DNA from: Leucobacter salsicius M1-8
GTDB lineage: Bacteria; Actinomycetota; Actinomycetes; Actinomycetales; Microbacteriaceae
Direction: 5' to 3'
Assembly: GCF_000350525.1 (NCBI RefSeq)
Contig: NZ_AOCN01000015.1
Span: 310,001-374,000, forward strand
Length of the DNA: 64,000 nucleotides
The first letter of the stretch is position 1. Each line of letters opens with the position of its first letter. Under the pieces are notes generated by a model. It was not told where the DNA came from and made no database searches. It saw nothing but the letters and a program-made list of their open reading frames with translations. Position numbers and translations under genes: made by a program. Below, piece after piece: positions 49,947 to 59,654 of the stretch.

Positions 49947-51539
49947 TTACAGCGGGATGTTGCCGTGCTTCTTAGCGGGCAGCTCCATGCGCTTACCGCG
50001 GAGGCCGCGCAGCGCCTTGATGACCGCGAGGCGGGTGCCCGCGGGCTCGAGCACGTTGTCGAGCTCGCCGCGCTCGGCAGCGAGGAACGGGCTCGTGACG
50101 TCGGCCGTGTACTTGGCGGTCAGCTCGGCACGCAGCGCCTCGACGTCCTGGCCAGCGTCTGCCGCGGCCTTGAGTTCCTTGCGGTACAGGATGTTGACGG
50201 CGCCCGAGCCGCCCATGACGGCGATCTCGGCGGTGGGCCACGCGATGTTGAAGTCGGCACCCATCTGCTTCGAGCCCATGACGATGTATGCCCCGCCGTA
50301 CGCCTTGCGCGTGATGATGGTCACGAGCGGCACGGTGGCCTCTGCGTATGCGTAGAGCAGCTTTGCGCCGCGGCGAATGACACCCTGGAGCTCCTGGTCG
50401 GTGCCGGGCAGGTAGCCGGGCACGTCGACGAGGGTGAGGATGGGGATCGAGAACGCGTCGCAGAAGCGCACGAATCGTGCCGCCTTCTCGCTCGCGTCGA
50501 TGTTGAGCGTGCCCGCCATTTGGTTGGGCTGGTTCGCGACGATGCCGACGGTGCGGCCCTCGACGCGGCCGAAACCGATGAGCATGTTGGGGGCGAACAG
50601 TGGCTGCACCTCGAGGAAGTCGCTGCCGTCGAGGATCGCCTCGATGACCGTCTTCATGTCGTAGGGCTGGTTGGGGCTGTCGGGGATCACCGAGTTGAGC
50701 TTGCGGTCGAGATCGGTGATCTCGAGTGCGGTGTCGGTGTCGTAGACGGGGGTCTCTGCCAGGTTGTTGTCGGGCAGGTAACCGATCAGCGCGCGGGCGT
50801 AATCGAGCGCGTCGTGCTCGTCGCTCGCCAGGTAGTGGGAGACGCCGCTCTTCTGGTTGTGCGTGAGCGCGCCGCCGAGTTCCTCGAAGCCGACGTCCTC
50901 GCCCGTAACGGTCTTGATGACGTCGGGGCCGGTGACGAACATGTGGCTCGTCTTGTCGACCATGATGACGAAGTCGGTGAGGGCGGGGGAGTACACCGCG
51001 CCGCCGGCCGAGGGGCCCATGATGATCGAGATCTGGGGGATCACGCCCGAGCACATGGTGTTGAGTTTGAAGATGCGGGCGTACTGGCTCAATGCCACGA
51101 CGCCTTCCTGGATGCGAGCTCCGCCCGAGTCGAGGATGCCGAGGCAGGGGGCGCCGGTCTTGAGCGCGAACTCCATGGCCTTGACGATCTTCTCGCCGGC
51201 GACCTCGCCGAGCGAGCCGCCGAACGTAGTGAAGTCCTGCGAGTACACGACGACCTGGCGGCCGTGGACCGTGCCGGCACCCGTGACGACCGAGTCGCCG
51301 AACGGACGCGAGTTCTCCATGCCGAAGCCGTGGGTGCGGTGCTTCACGTACTTGTCGAACTCGACGAACGAGCCCGGGTCAAGCAGGGCAGTGATGCGCT
51401 CGCGGGCGGTCATCTTGCCGCGGGCGTGCTGCTTAGCGGCCGCAGCGGTGTCGCGATCGCCCACTGCCTCCTGGTACTTCTGGCGGTGGTCGGCGATGCG
51501 ACCTGCGGTCGTAGCGAGGTCGTTATTGTCTCCAGTCAC
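49947..51539 (-). CDS. acyl-CoA carboxylase beta subunit (carboxyltransferase)
   Basis: 530 residues from GTG 51539. Two crotonase-like carboxyltransferase halves: [34 protein letters not shown] in the first and [22 protein letters not shown] [31 protein letters not shown] in the second. It transfers biotin-bound carboxyl to acetyl- or propionyl-CoA for fatty-acid and lipid synthesis, with a biotinylated alpha subunit elsewhere. Operon with epsilon; birA lies divergently nearby. No clear ribosome site at the GTG, so translation may be leaderless. Confidence 0.9.
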   Translation of the reverse strand: MTGDNNDLATTAGRIADHRQKYQEAVGDRDTAAAAKQHARGKMTARERITALLDPGSFVEFDKYVKHRTHGFGMENSRPFGDSVVTGAGTVHGRQVVVYSQDFTTFGGSLGEVAGEKIVKAMEFALKTGAPCLGILDSGGARIQEGVVALSQYARIFKLNTMCSGVIPQISIIMGPSAGGAVYSPALTDFVIMVDKTSHMFVTGPDVIKTVTGEDVGFEELGGALTHNQKSGVSHYLASDEHDALDYARALIGYLPDNNLAETPVYDTDTALEITDLDRKLNSVIPDSPNQPYDMKTVIEAILDGSDFLEVQPLFAPNMLIGFGRVEGRTVGIVANQPNQMAGTLNIDASEKAARFVRFCDAFSIPILTLVDVPGYLPGTDQELQGVIRRGAKLLYAYAEATVPLVTIITRKAYGGAYIVMGSKQMGADFNIAWPTAEIAVMGGSGAVNILYRKELKAAADAGQDVEALRAELTAKYTADVTSPFLAAERGELDNVLEPAGTRLAVIKALRGLRGKRMELPAKKHGNIPL

Positions 51540-51821
51540 GCATGCCAGCCTAGCGCGGGGTACATGCACATGGCCTCAGATAATCAACAACGGAATCGCG
51601 GATCCTTGGTCGATACCCTACGGCTCTCGTGGTTTAGTGCTTTGCTTGCGGGAGTTTCGCGAACTAAGTGTCACGTGTGGCTGTTTTGTGCGGTGTGCGC
51701 AATCGAGTTGTCGGAAATGGTGGGTTCGCGGCCGGAACGCCACAACTTCTGCCAAATGGAATCGGGCGGCCCGTGGCACCGAATACGAGCCGAAAGCGTC
51801 AACGCAGAGTAGCCTCAGAGC

Positions 51822-52763
51822 GTGGAACTCAAGCGAACGCGCGAACTACTGCCCGAAGTCATGTGGCGCGAGGCGTCGGCCTCGACCAACGCCGAGCTGC
51901 GGGACCTGGTTCAGCGCGGAGTCGAGGCCGACGCGCCGGTTCCGCACGGAGCCCTGCTGGCAACCGCGAACCAGACTGAGGGGCGCGGCAGGCTCGACCG
52001 CAGCTGGCTCACACCCCCGGGCACGGCGCTTGCTGTCTCCGTGCTCGTGAGGGGGTTCGGAACAACGCTGAGCGGCGTGCGCGCGGCTACCGCTGACGTA
52101 CCCGACTGGGGCGAGCTCGGGCCGGCCTGGCTGCCGCTCATCGCTGGGTCGGCCGTACAGGGCGCGCTGCAACCCTTCTTTACCGCTGCCTGCGATGGAG
52201 AGACCGACGGCTATGACGATGAACTCGTCGGGTTCGAGCAGCGCGAGGTGCTGCGCGTGGGCGTGAAATGGCCCAACGACGTGCACGTGCGCGACGAAGA
52301 CGATGCGATCGCCGGCCGCCCGGGCAAGAAGCTCTGCGGTATTTTGTGCGAGCTGCTGCCCGACGGGAGCGCGATCGTCGGTATGGGTATCAACGTGCTG
52401 ATTCCCGAGTGGGAGCTCCCGACCGACCGTGCGACCTCGCTGCTCGCTGCGGGGGCGGCCGTCGGCGAGGCGGAGAGCTTTGCAGACGCGGCCGGGGCGG
52501 AACTCGCTGACCGACTGCTCGCCGGAGTTGCCAGCGAACTGATGAAGCTCGCCGAGCTCGCGGGCACGCACCCGAGCGCCGCCCGCAATCGCGTGCTGCG
52601 CAACTCGCTCACGATCGGCACCGAGGTGCGCGTGCACCTGCCCGGGGGCGGGATCGTCGATGGCCGGGCCCGTGCGCTCGCCGCCGACGGTTCGCTCGTA
52701 GTCGATCTGCCGACCGGCGGCGAGCTCACAGTGAGCGCGGGCGACGTCGAGCACCTGCGGTAA
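51822..52763 (+). CDS. birA: biotin-[acetyl-CoA-carboxylase] ligase
   Basis: 313 residues from GTG 51822. It lacks the N-terminal DNA-binding domain, so it is a class I biotin protein ligase. Biotin- and ATP-binding motifs: EGRGRLDRSWLTPPG, GVKWPNDVHV and GKKLCGILCEL, then GMGINVLI. It attaches biotin to the carboxylase alpha subunit, which explains its position beside the carboxylase genes. Confidence 0.9.
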   Translation: MELKRTRELLPEVMWREASASTNAELRDLVQRGVEADAPVPHGALLATANQTEGRGRLDRSWLTPPGTALAVSVLVRGFGTTLSGVRAATADVPDWGELGPAWLPLIAGSAVQGALQPFFTAACDGETDGYDDELVGFEQREVLRVGVKWPNDVHVRDEDDAIAGRPGKKLCGILCELLPDGSAIVGMGINVLIPEWELPTDRATSLLAAGAAVGEAESFADAAGAELADRLLAGVASELMKLAELAGTHPSAARNRVLRNSLTIGTEVRVHLPGGGIVDGRARALAADGSLVVDLPTGGELTVSAGDVEHLR

Positions 52764-52803
52764 AGCGGGAGCGCCCGCGGCTGCTGGCGCTCCCGGCTAC
52801 CTG

Positions 52804-54222
52804 TTATCCGCGGCCTCCGTGCAGCGGGTAGTCCTCACCCATCTGATCGATCTGCTCGGTCGTCGGGTCGGCCTCCGAGAAGTCCATCTTGGGGACGGGA
52901 CGCTTGAACCCGCCCGTCACAATTGCGATGATCACGACGCCGACCGCGAGCCAAATACCGCCTACGATCCAGGTGGTGGCCTGAAGCGAAGTCCACAGCC
53001 AAATAGTAAGGGCGAAGCCGATCAGCGGTGCGACGAGCTTGGTGAGCACGAGGCGTGCGGTGAGCGCTTCGCGCCGGCCGCCGCGGGGGAAGACGTAGGT
53101 ACGAATCACCGACAGGTTCACCATGGCGAATGCCGCGAGTGCGCCGAAGCTGATCATAAAGGCGACAACGTCGAGCGACAGGAACAGCGCCGACAGCGCG
53201 AAGAATGACACGACACACGCCGCGACGATGGGGGTGCCGAAGCGGTGGTGCAAGCGTGCGAGCGGGCGCGGCAACATGCCGTCGCGGCCCATGGCGTAGA
53301 GGATGCGTGAGACCGACACCTGGCCGGTCATGCCCGAGCCGAAGGCACCGACCACGTACACGGCCACAAAGAACGCGGTGAACACGTCGCCGCCGATGTT
53401 GTCCATGATGGTGACGCCCGCGGCTTCGATCTCCACGTCGCTGAGCGTTGACCAGTCGGGCGAGAACGCGGCGGCACCGGCCCACGAGACCAGAATGAAG
53501 AAGAGTCCGCCCACGAGGGTGGACAGCACGATCGCGCGGGGGATGTCCTTGCGCGGGTTCTTTGCCTCTTCGGACAGTGTCGACACTGCGTCAAAGCCGA
53601 GGAACGACAGCGCGAGGATCGCGGCACCCGAAGCGATGGCGCCGATGCCGCCCTCACCGAATGTGAAGGGCTCGATAAGGCTCACCGACGCGTCGCCGCC
53701 AAAGGCGCTCTTGAACGCGAGGACCATGAACACCACCACGAGCACGACCGAGAGCGCGATGATCGCGAAGTTCACCTTGTTGACGAGGTTGATTCCCAGG
53801 ATATTGAACATCAGCACGAGCAGTAGTGCGGCGAGCGTGAACACCCACACGGGCACGGCGGGGAACTGAGTGTTGAGGTAGATGCCGATGAGCATGAAGT
53901 TGATCATCGGAATAAAGAGGTAATCGAGCAGCATGACCCAGCCGGTCAAAAAGCCCGCCGCGCCGCCGAATGACTGCTGCGTGTAGGTGTAGGCGGACCC
54001 GGCGACCGGGTAGCGTCGCACCATCGCACCGTAGGAGGCCGCGGTGAACAGCATCGCCACGACGGCAACGACGTACGCTGCCGGTAGGTGTCCATCGGTG
54101 ACCTGGTTTACGATGCCGTACGTCGTGAAGACCGTGATGACGGTCATGTACGTGACACCGAACAGGGTCAGTCCGACGAGGCCGAGGGACCGCTTGAGGT
54201 GGGGGCTAGCTGAATCGCTCAA
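52804..54222 (-). CDS. APC-family permease
   Basis: 472 residues with about 12 membrane helices. Amino acid-polyamine-organocation fold: SLGLVGLTLFGVTYMTVITVFTTYGIV first helix, VAGSAYTYTQQSFGGAAGFLTGWV, and GFDAVSTLSEEAKNPRKDIPRAI. Strongly similar to the 56145 permease (same N-terminal motifs). Amino-acid-type substrate not assignable. It heads a unit with a candidate TetR operator at 54310 upstream. Confidence 0.85.
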   Translation of the reverse strand: MSDSASPHLKRSLGLVGLTLFGVTYMTVITVFTTYGIVNQVTDGHLPAAYVVAVVAMLFTAASYGAMVRRYPVAGSAYTYTQQSFGGAAGFLTGWVMLLDYLFIPMINFMLIGIYLNTQFPAVPVWVFTLAALLLVLMFNILGINLVNKVNFAIIALSVVLVVVFMVLAFKSAFGGDASVSLIEPFTFGEGGIGAIASGAAILALSFLGFDAVSTLSEEAKNPRKDIPRAIVLSTLVGGLFFILVSWAGAAAFSPDWSTLSDVEIEAAGVTIMDNIGGDVFTAFFVAVYVVGAFGSGMTGQVSVSRILYAMGRDGMLPRPLARLHHRFGTPIVAACVVSFFALSALFLSLDVVAFMISFGALAAFAMVNLSVIRTYVFPRGGRREALTARLVLTKLVAPLIGFALTIWLWTSLQATTWIVGGIWLAVGVVIIAIVTGGFKRPVPKMDFSEADPTTEQIDQMGEDYPLHGGRG

Positions 54223-54309
54223 AGTATCTCCTTCGATGCTGGTGCACGGTGGTCACTCCAATTGTGACCCACCCGCGATATGCAGCCTAGCGCGGAATTG
54301 GAGCATTAA

Positions 54310-54321
54310 TGAACATTGTTC
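54310..54321. promoter_or_regulatory. candidate TetR operator (permease 52804)
   Basis: TGAACATTGTTC, which differs at one base from the operator-like palindrome at 57592. It lies about 88 bp upstream of the 52804-54222 permease start. Confidence 0.55.
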
Positions 54322-54365
54322 TTCTTCGTGGCGTGTGCGGGGCAATGTCCTTGCTGACTAGAAAC

Positions 54366-54425
54366 GGAAAAGCCACTAATTCCGGATCGCGGAGCGCGAT
54401 TTCTTCCGGAGTTAGTGGCCTTTCC
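54366..54425. terminator. hairpin terminator
   Basis: GAAAAGCCACTAATTCCGGA pairs with TCCGGAGTTAGTGGC(C)TTTCC with few mismatches, after the amidohydrolase gene. Confidence 0.7.
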
Positions 54426-54449
54426 GACGCTGGTGCTGGGGCGCGAGCC

Positions 54450-56054
54450 CTAGAACGTGCGCTGACCCGCGAGCCAGGTGCCACGCACCTCGATGGCGGG
54501 AATCTGCTCGGGTGTGGTGGTGAGCGGGTTCGCCGACAGCTGCACGAGGTCAGCCACGCGACCCAGCTCGAGGGAGCCGCGGTCGGGGGCGAGCGCCTGG
54601 CGGGCGATGCCCGTCGTGTAGGCCGAGTAGGCGGTGGCCGGTGACACGCACTCGTCGGGCAGCCAGGTCGGGTCTGACGGGTCGGTGACGTCGCGGCGCG
54701 CAATGGCGGTAGCGAGCGCGGGCCGCCAGTCCTTAGTGGTGACAGGCCAATCGCTGCCGAAGGATACGGTTGCGCCCGAGCGGGCGACCGAACCAATGAG
54801 GTACTGCCACGACTCACGGTCGTGTCCGATGTGGGGAATCGTGAGCGCGCGCATCACCGCGTCGCACTGGGCCCAGTACGGCTCAAAATTGGCGATCACG
54901 TCGAGCTTCGCGAAGCGCTCAATGTCCTCGGGGGCGAGCATCGCGACGTGGGCGACCACGTGAGCGCGCACGTGATCCGGAGCAGCGTTGCGAGCCGACT
55001 CAAGCGCGTCGAGCGCGATGCGTACTGCGCGATCGCCGATCGCGTGCAGGTGCAGCTGGAAGCCTGCGGCATCGAGCGCGGTGACGGCTGCGATGAGCTC
55101 GTCCTCGGTCCAGTTGGGGAGCCCGCGGTCCTCGGGCGTATCGCTGTAGGGGTCGGTGAGCGCGGCCGTGTGGTTCTCGATCACGCCGTCGACGAAGAAC
55201 TTGATCGTCTCGGCGGTGACGAGCGGGTGGCCAAGCGTGCGAAACTCCTGGCGCACGTCTGAAAACTCGACGAGCTGCTCTCGCCAGGTCGCAGGATCGG
55301 CCCGCAGCGCGAGGTTGACGCGCGTGTGCAACCGGTTCGCGGCGGCCGCGGCACGGTACACCTCAATATCGGCGGCGTCGACCCAGGCGTCCTGTACCCA
55401 GGTCGTGCCCTGCGCGGCGTAGGCGAGCGTGGCCTCCTCGAGGGCTCGAACGCGATCCTCGAGCGAAAACGGCGGCACGATGGTGGCGAAGAAGTCATTC
55501 GCGGCGGCCTCCTGCAGCGTGCCGAGCGGGGTGTCGTCTTCGCGGCGCAGAATACGGCCGAGCGCGGGATCGGGCGTCTCGGCCGTGATGCCAGCTGCCT
55601 TGAGTGCCGCGGTGTTGACCCAGGCCGTGTGGTAATCCCAGGCCCGCAGAATGGTGGGGGTGTCACCCGTGACCTCGTCGAGCCAGCGGGCATCGAAGCG
55701 GCCGCCGGGCGCGAAGGTTGCATCGTAGCTTGCGCCGACGATCCATTCTGCCTCGGGGTTTTCGGCCTTCCATTTCGCGACCGCGGCGAGAATGCCGTCG
55801 AGGTCCTTCGCCTCGCGCACCGCGGGGCCCTGGGCCTCGAGGCCGCCAAGTACTGGGTGCGCGTGGCCCTCGCCGAGGGCGGGGGCGAGGGTGTCGCCCG
55901 CAAGATTGACGACGACTGCGCCGCTATCGCTCGCGAGTGCACGGGCGTCATCGCCGTGGGCGACAACGCGGCCGTCCTGTGCTGCGAGCGCGTCGGTGCG
56001 AGCGCCGTCGGTCGAGATGACGACGTCGCCATCGATGAAAACTGTGAGGGTCAT
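54450..56054 (-). CDS. amidohydrolase (YtcJ-like)
   Basis: 534 residues. Composite-domain metal-dependent hydrolase: the N-terminal beta domain (MTLTVFIDGDVVISTDGAR) and GEGHAHP metal-binding site are followed by a TIM barrel with HLHAIGDRAVRIALDALE, VAHVAMLAPEDIERF and the metal Asp in SFGSDWPVTTKDWRPALATAI, then NPLTTTPEQIPAIEV. YtcJ-type enzymes hydrolyse exocyclic amides or related bonds; substrate unknown. It sits between two permease genes, suggesting uptake and hydrolysis of the same compound class. Confidence 0.8.
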   Translation of the reverse strand: MTLTVFIDGDVVISTDGARTDALAAQDGRVVAHGDDARALASDSGAVVVNLAGDTLAPALGEGHAHPVLGGLEAQGPAVREAKDLDGILAAVAKWKAENPEAEWIVGASYDATFAPGGRFDARWLDEVTGDTPTILRAWDYHTAWVNTAALKAAGITAETPDPALGRILRREDDTPLGTLQEAAANDFFATIVPPFSLEDRVRALEEATLAYAAQGTTWVQDAWVDAADIEVYRAAAAANRLHTRVNLALRADPATWREQLVEFSDVRQEFRTLGHPLVTAETIKFFVDGVIENHTAALTDPYSDTPEDRGLPNWTEDELIAAVTALDAAGFQLHLHAIGDRAVRIALDALESARNAAPDHVRAHVVAHVAMLAPEDIERFAKLDVIANFEPYWAQCDAVMRALTIPHIGHDRESWQYLIGSVARSGATVSFGSDWPVTTKDWRPALATAIARRDVTDPSDPTWLPDECVSPATAYSAYTTGIARQALAPDRGSLELGRVADLVQLSANPLTTTPEQIPAIEVRGTWLAGQRTF

Positions 56055-56144
56055 GATTGATTCCTTAACGCTCGGTGCGGCAGTGAGACGGGTGAGAAGG
56101 AGCGCGGGGGAGTGCCCTGCGCGTGCAGGACACTCCGTCGCAGG

Positions 56145-57554
56145 CTACTTGAAGGGTACGGCCTCGCCCATCGCATCGACAGCGGTGGTTTCGGGGCCCT
56201 CGGAAAAGTCCATGCGGGGAACCGGCTTGCGGAACCCGCGGGTCTTGACGAGCAGGATCACGAGCCCGATCGCGAACCAGATGCTACCGACGATCCAGGT
56301 CATGCCCTCGAGGGAGGTCCACAGCCAGATCGTGAGCACGAGGCCGATGCCGGGGAAGACGCCGCGCAGCACGATGTCCTTCGGAGTGCGGGCAGGAGAC
56401 TGGCCGTCGTTGGGGAACAGGTACACGCGAATCACCGAGAGGTTGACCATGGCGAAGGCCGCGAGCGCGCCAAAGCTGATCATGAAGGCGGCCTGCTCGA
56501 GGGTCAGGAACAGGCTTGCGAGCGCAAACACCGACACTGTCGAGGCAGCGACGACGGGGGTGCCGAAGCGCGACCAGAGTCGGCCGAGCGGCTTGGGGAG
56601 CGTGCCGTCGCGGCCCATCGAGTACAGAATGCGTGCGACCGAGACCTGCCCTGCGAGGCCCGACCCGAAGCAGCCCGCAATGGTGAAGAGGACAAAGAGG
56701 ATGCCGAGCCACTCGCCCGCTACGTGGTTGGCGAGGACGATGCCTGCGGCGTCGATCATCTCGCGGGGGATCATGCTCCAGTCTTCGGGGCGGTAGGCGA
56801 TGGCGCCCACCCACGAGACGAAGATGAAGAGGCCGCCGCCAATGACGGCGGTGAGGATGATGGCGCGGGGAATGTCGCGGCGCGGGTGCTTGGCTTCCTC
56901 GGACAGCGTGGAGACGGCGTCGAATCCCAGGAACGACAGGGCGAGCACGCCGGCGCCGGCAAAGATGGGGCTGAAGCCCTCCGCGCCGGGAATGAACGGC
57001 TCGATCATGCTGGGGGCATTGGGGTCTGCGATCGCCATCTTGATCGAGAAGATCGCGAAGATGCCAATGACGGCGGCCGAGAAGCTGACCACAAAGATGT
57101 TGAGCTTGTTGACCAGGTTGATGCCGAGGATGTTGAACACGAACACCGCCACAAGCGTGACGATGGACACGGCCTTTGCTGGGATCGACGGGAACTGCGT
57201 GCTGACGTAGAGGCCCAGAATGATGAAGTTGATCATCGGAATGAAGAGGTAGTCGAGCAGCAGCACCCAACCGGTAAGGAAGCCCGCGCCGCCGCCAAAG
57301 GCCTGCTGCGTGTAGGTGTAAGCGGAGCCCGCGACCGGGTAGCGGCGCACCATCGACGCGTAGCTGTTTGCGGTGAAGAGCATGGTGAGCAGCGCGACCA
57401 CGTAGGCGAGGGGCAGCTTGCCATCGGTGATCTGGTTGACGATGCCATACGTGGTGAACACGGTAGCCAGGGCCATGTATGCCAGGCCAAACAGTACGAG
57501 GCCGCCGAGGCCGAGCTCTCGTTTCAAGTGGGCCTTGCCCGTCGTCGCGCTCAC
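56145..57554 (-). CDS. APC-family permease (paralogue)
   Basis: 469 residues with about 12 membrane helices. Shares with the 52804 protein the first helix (GLGGLVLFGLAYMALATVFTTYGIV), VAGSAYTYTQQAFGGGAGFLTGWV and SFLGFDAVSTLSEEAKHPRRDIPRAI. The two are clear paralogues by tandem duplication around the amidohydrolase gene. Substrate unknown. The start lies 32 bp from a TGAACAATGTTC operator and it is divergent from a TetR gene. Confidence 0.85.
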   Translation of the reverse strand: MSATTGKAHLKRELGLGGLVLFGLAYMALATVFTTYGIVNQITDGKLPLAYVVALLTMLFTANSYASMVRRYPVAGSAYTYTQQAFGGGAGFLTGWVLLLDYLFIPMINFIILGLYVSTQFPSIPAKAVSIVTLVAVFVFNILGINLVNKLNIFVVSFSAAVIGIFAIFSIKMAIADPNAPSMIEPFIPGAEGFSPIFAGAGVLALSFLGFDAVSTLSEEAKHPRRDIPRAIILTAVIGGGLFIFVSWVGAIAYRPEDWSMIPREMIDAAGIVLANHVAGEWLGILFVLFTIAGCFGSGLAGQVSVARILYSMGRDGTLPKPLGRLWSRFGTPVVAASTVSVFALASLFLTLEQAAFMISFGALAAFAMVNLSVIRVYLFPNDGQSPARTPKDIVLRGVFPGIGLVLTIWLWTSLEGMTWIVGSIWFAIGLVILLVKTRGFRKPVPRMDFSEGPETTAVDAMGEAVPFK

Positions 57555-57585
57555 GTGGATCTCCTTTGATGCAGGGTGTACTTGA

Positions 57586-57610
57586 GTTAAATGAACAATG
57601 TTCTTTTAAC
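57586..57610. promoter_or_regulatory. TetR operator palindrome
   Basis: GTTAAATGAACAATGTTCTTTTAAC: the inner TGAACAATGTTC (57592-57603) is a perfect 12-bp palindrome. It lies between a permease start and the TetR gene. Confidence 0.65.
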
Positions 57611-57745
57611 CATCGTGACGACAGTAGCCGATTCCGCGGGAGGGCGCAATTCGCTCGACGTCGAACAAGATGCGTCGTGAAATCGGGGATACTGTGGAGA
57701 TGCCGGATCACGCGCGCTGCGCGCGCGACGCAACCAGGAGGGTCA

Positions 57746-58465
57746 ATGACGACGATCGAGCAAAGCGCCGAGGCGCCCGCGGTTTCCGCGGGTTCCGACG
57801 CCTTCGACGCGCCCAAGCGGCGAGTGGGTAGACCCAGAAAAAACGTGCTGTCGCGCCAGCTCATCATCGAGACCGGCCTCACGCTCATCGATGAACACGG
57901 AGTCGAGGGCGCGGGCATGCGAAGCGTTGCCAAGCGGCTGGGGGTGCGGCCCTCGGCGCTCTACAATCACGTGAGTGGCCAGGCCGAACTCATTGCCGGC
58001 GTGCGAGAACTCGTGAGCGACCGGATCCCGACCGAAGCCTTTGATCACCTCCCGTGGGATGAGGCGCTCACCGAGTGGGCCAAGGTATATCGGCGGGCGT
58101 TTGTGGCACACCCGTCCACGATTGCGCTGCTCGCAGTGGTGCCGATCGAGGGGGCCGGGGCCACGACGCTGATGTATGACCGTGTGGTCGATGCGCTCGT
58201 GCGCGCCGGATGGGATACCAGCAAGGTGCTGGTGGCGATAGTGGCGCTTGAGTCGTTTATTCTCGGGTCGGCACTCGACGCTGCGGCTCCCGACGACATG
58301 ATGAAACCCAGCGATGACTCGGCCGCAGTGGCCTTTGCGGAGGCCTACCGTGCGCGGGAGTCCGCGCTCGGCGCGCGCGAAACTCGGCCAGCCGATGCGT
58401 CGTTCGAGCTCGGGCTGCGCGCGATGGTCGCTGGCCTGAAGGCAGAGTTCGACGCCTCGCGGTAG
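57746..58465 (+). CDS. TetR-family regulator
   Basis: 239 residues from ATG 57746 with AGGAGGG at 57735. The N-terminal HTH (LSRQLIIETGLTLIDEHGVEGAGMRSVAKRLGVRPSALYNHVSGQAELI) is preceded by a basic arm (KRRVGRPRKN). The C-terminal domain resembles the TetR_C type of tetracycline-repressor-like proteins. Divergent from the permease gene, with a palindromic operator between. It probably represses the permease-amidohydrolase-permease cluster in response to its substrate. Confidence 0.85.
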   Translation: MTTIEQSAEAPAVSAGSDAFDAPKRRVGRPRKNVLSRQLIIETGLTLIDEHGVEGAGMRSVAKRLGVRPSALYNHVSGQAELIAGVRELVSDRIPTEAFDHLPWDEALTEWAKVYRRAFVAHPSTIALLAVVPIEGAGATTLMYDRVVDALVRAGWDTSKVLVAIVALESFILGSALDAAAPDDMMKPSDDSAAVAFAEAYRARESALGARETRPADASFELGLRAMVAGLKAEFDASR

Positions 58466-58488
58466 GCGTCCGGGGTAGGTGCTCCGAC

Positions 58489-59379
58489 CTACCGGAAGAT
58501 GATCGTGCGGTCGCCGTCCGAGAGCACGCGGTTCTCGGCGAACCAGTTCACCGCGTTGCGTAGCGCGCGCGACTCGATGTCCTGGCCGAGCTGCGTGAGC
58601 TGGCGCACCGAATACGAGTGATCGACCCGCACGGTGTCCTGCTCGATGATCGGGCCCTCGTCGAGGTCGGTCGTCACGAAGTGCGCCGTCGCACCAATGA
58701 GCTTCACGCCGCGCTGGTGTGCCTGCTTGTACGGGTTCGCGCCCTTGAAGCCGGGCAAGAACGAGTGGTGAATGTTGATCGCCTTGCCCGCGAGTGCCTC
58801 GCACAGATCGGGTGAGAGGATCTGCATGTAGCGGGCGAGCACGACGAGCTCAATATTCTGTTCCTCGACGACCTCGAGCACGCGTGCCTCGAAGGCGGCC
58901 TTGTCTTCCTTGCCCTTGATGGCGCGGTGCTCGAACGGCACGTCGTAGAACTCGGCGATGTCACGCACGGTCTCGTGGTTCGAGAGGATCAGCGGCACCT
59001 CGATGGGCAGCTGGCCGCCGCGGCGGCGGTACAGCAGATCATTAACGCAGTGCGTGGCGGTCGACGCGAGCAGCAGGGTGCGCACGGGGCGACCCACCTG
59101 GTCGAGGCGCCAGGCCATGTGGTAGCGCTCGGTGACCGGCGCCAGCGCGGCGGCGAAGCGCGCGTCAAAGGTCTCGGGCTGCGCGACGGCCTCAACCTGC
59201 AGTCGCATAAAGAAACGGCCCGTGTCTGCCGAAGCGAACTGCTGGCTCTCGGCGATATTGCCGCCCGCGGCGACGATCGCACCGCTGATCGCGTGCACGA
59301 TGCCGGGGCCGTCAATGCAGGAAAGGGTAAGAACCCACTGGGCGTTGGTGCTGTTCGCTACGAGACTGGTCACGAGCAC
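58489..59379 (-). CDS. purU: formyltetrahydrofolate deformylase
   Basis: 296 residues. An N-terminal ACT domain (LTLSCIDGPGIVHAISGAIV) followed by a formyl-transferase-fold domain with SNHETVRDIAEFYDVPFEH, VVLARYMQILSPDLC, INIHHSFLPGFKGANPY (Asn-His pair) and the Asp in TTDLDEGPIIEQDTVRV. Hydrolyses 10-formyl-THF to THF and formate. Divergent from glyA and folD, together balancing one-carbon units. Confidence 0.9.
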   Translation of the reverse strand: MLVTSLVANSTNAQWVLTLSCIDGPGIVHAISGAIVAAGGNIAESQQFASADTGRFFMRLQVEAVAQPETFDARFAAALAPVTERYHMAWRLDQVGRPVRTLLLASTATHCVNDLLYRRRGGQLPIEVPLILSNHETVRDIAEFYDVPFEHRAIKGKEDKAAFEARVLEVVEEQNIELVVLARYMQILSPDLCEALAGKAINIHHSFLPGFKGANPYKQAHQRGVKLIGATAHFVTTDLDEGPIIEQDTVRVDHSYSVRQLTQLGQDIESRALRNAVNWFAENRVLSDGDRTIIFR

Positions 59380-59513
59380 TAAGGGTAGTGGATGTGGGCT
59401 GAAGGGGAGCGGGGCAGCGGCGAGGGGGACCGCGCAGCGCGAGGTTCCGACGACGCGCGCGCCGAGACAGAAGGCAATATGGCGTCACACTTGCCGAGAG
59501 TTGGTAAACTAAC

Positions 59514-59600
59514 TTCGTCGTGACTGGCGTGCAGATGGGACACCATCGGGGAACGACGAAATTACCTTTCCCGTCAGGGATGGCCGCTCGCCTGGGCCGA
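59514..59600 (+). ncRNA. ZTP (pfl) riboswitch
   Basis: The conserved pfl blocks occur in order: TCGTGACTGGCG, GATGGGACaCCATCGGGGAACGA (helix and pseudoknot part), and GCTCGCCTGGGC (59585-59597). ZTP riboswitches sense ZMP/ZTP, signs of 10-formyl-THF shortage, and usually switch on glyA, folD or purine/folate genes, exactly the genes downstream. Confidence 0.85.
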
Positions 59601-59654
59601 ATCCGAATCCATTTTCGCGCGCCCCAGTGCGGAGTTGAGCTACGAGGAGCACAC

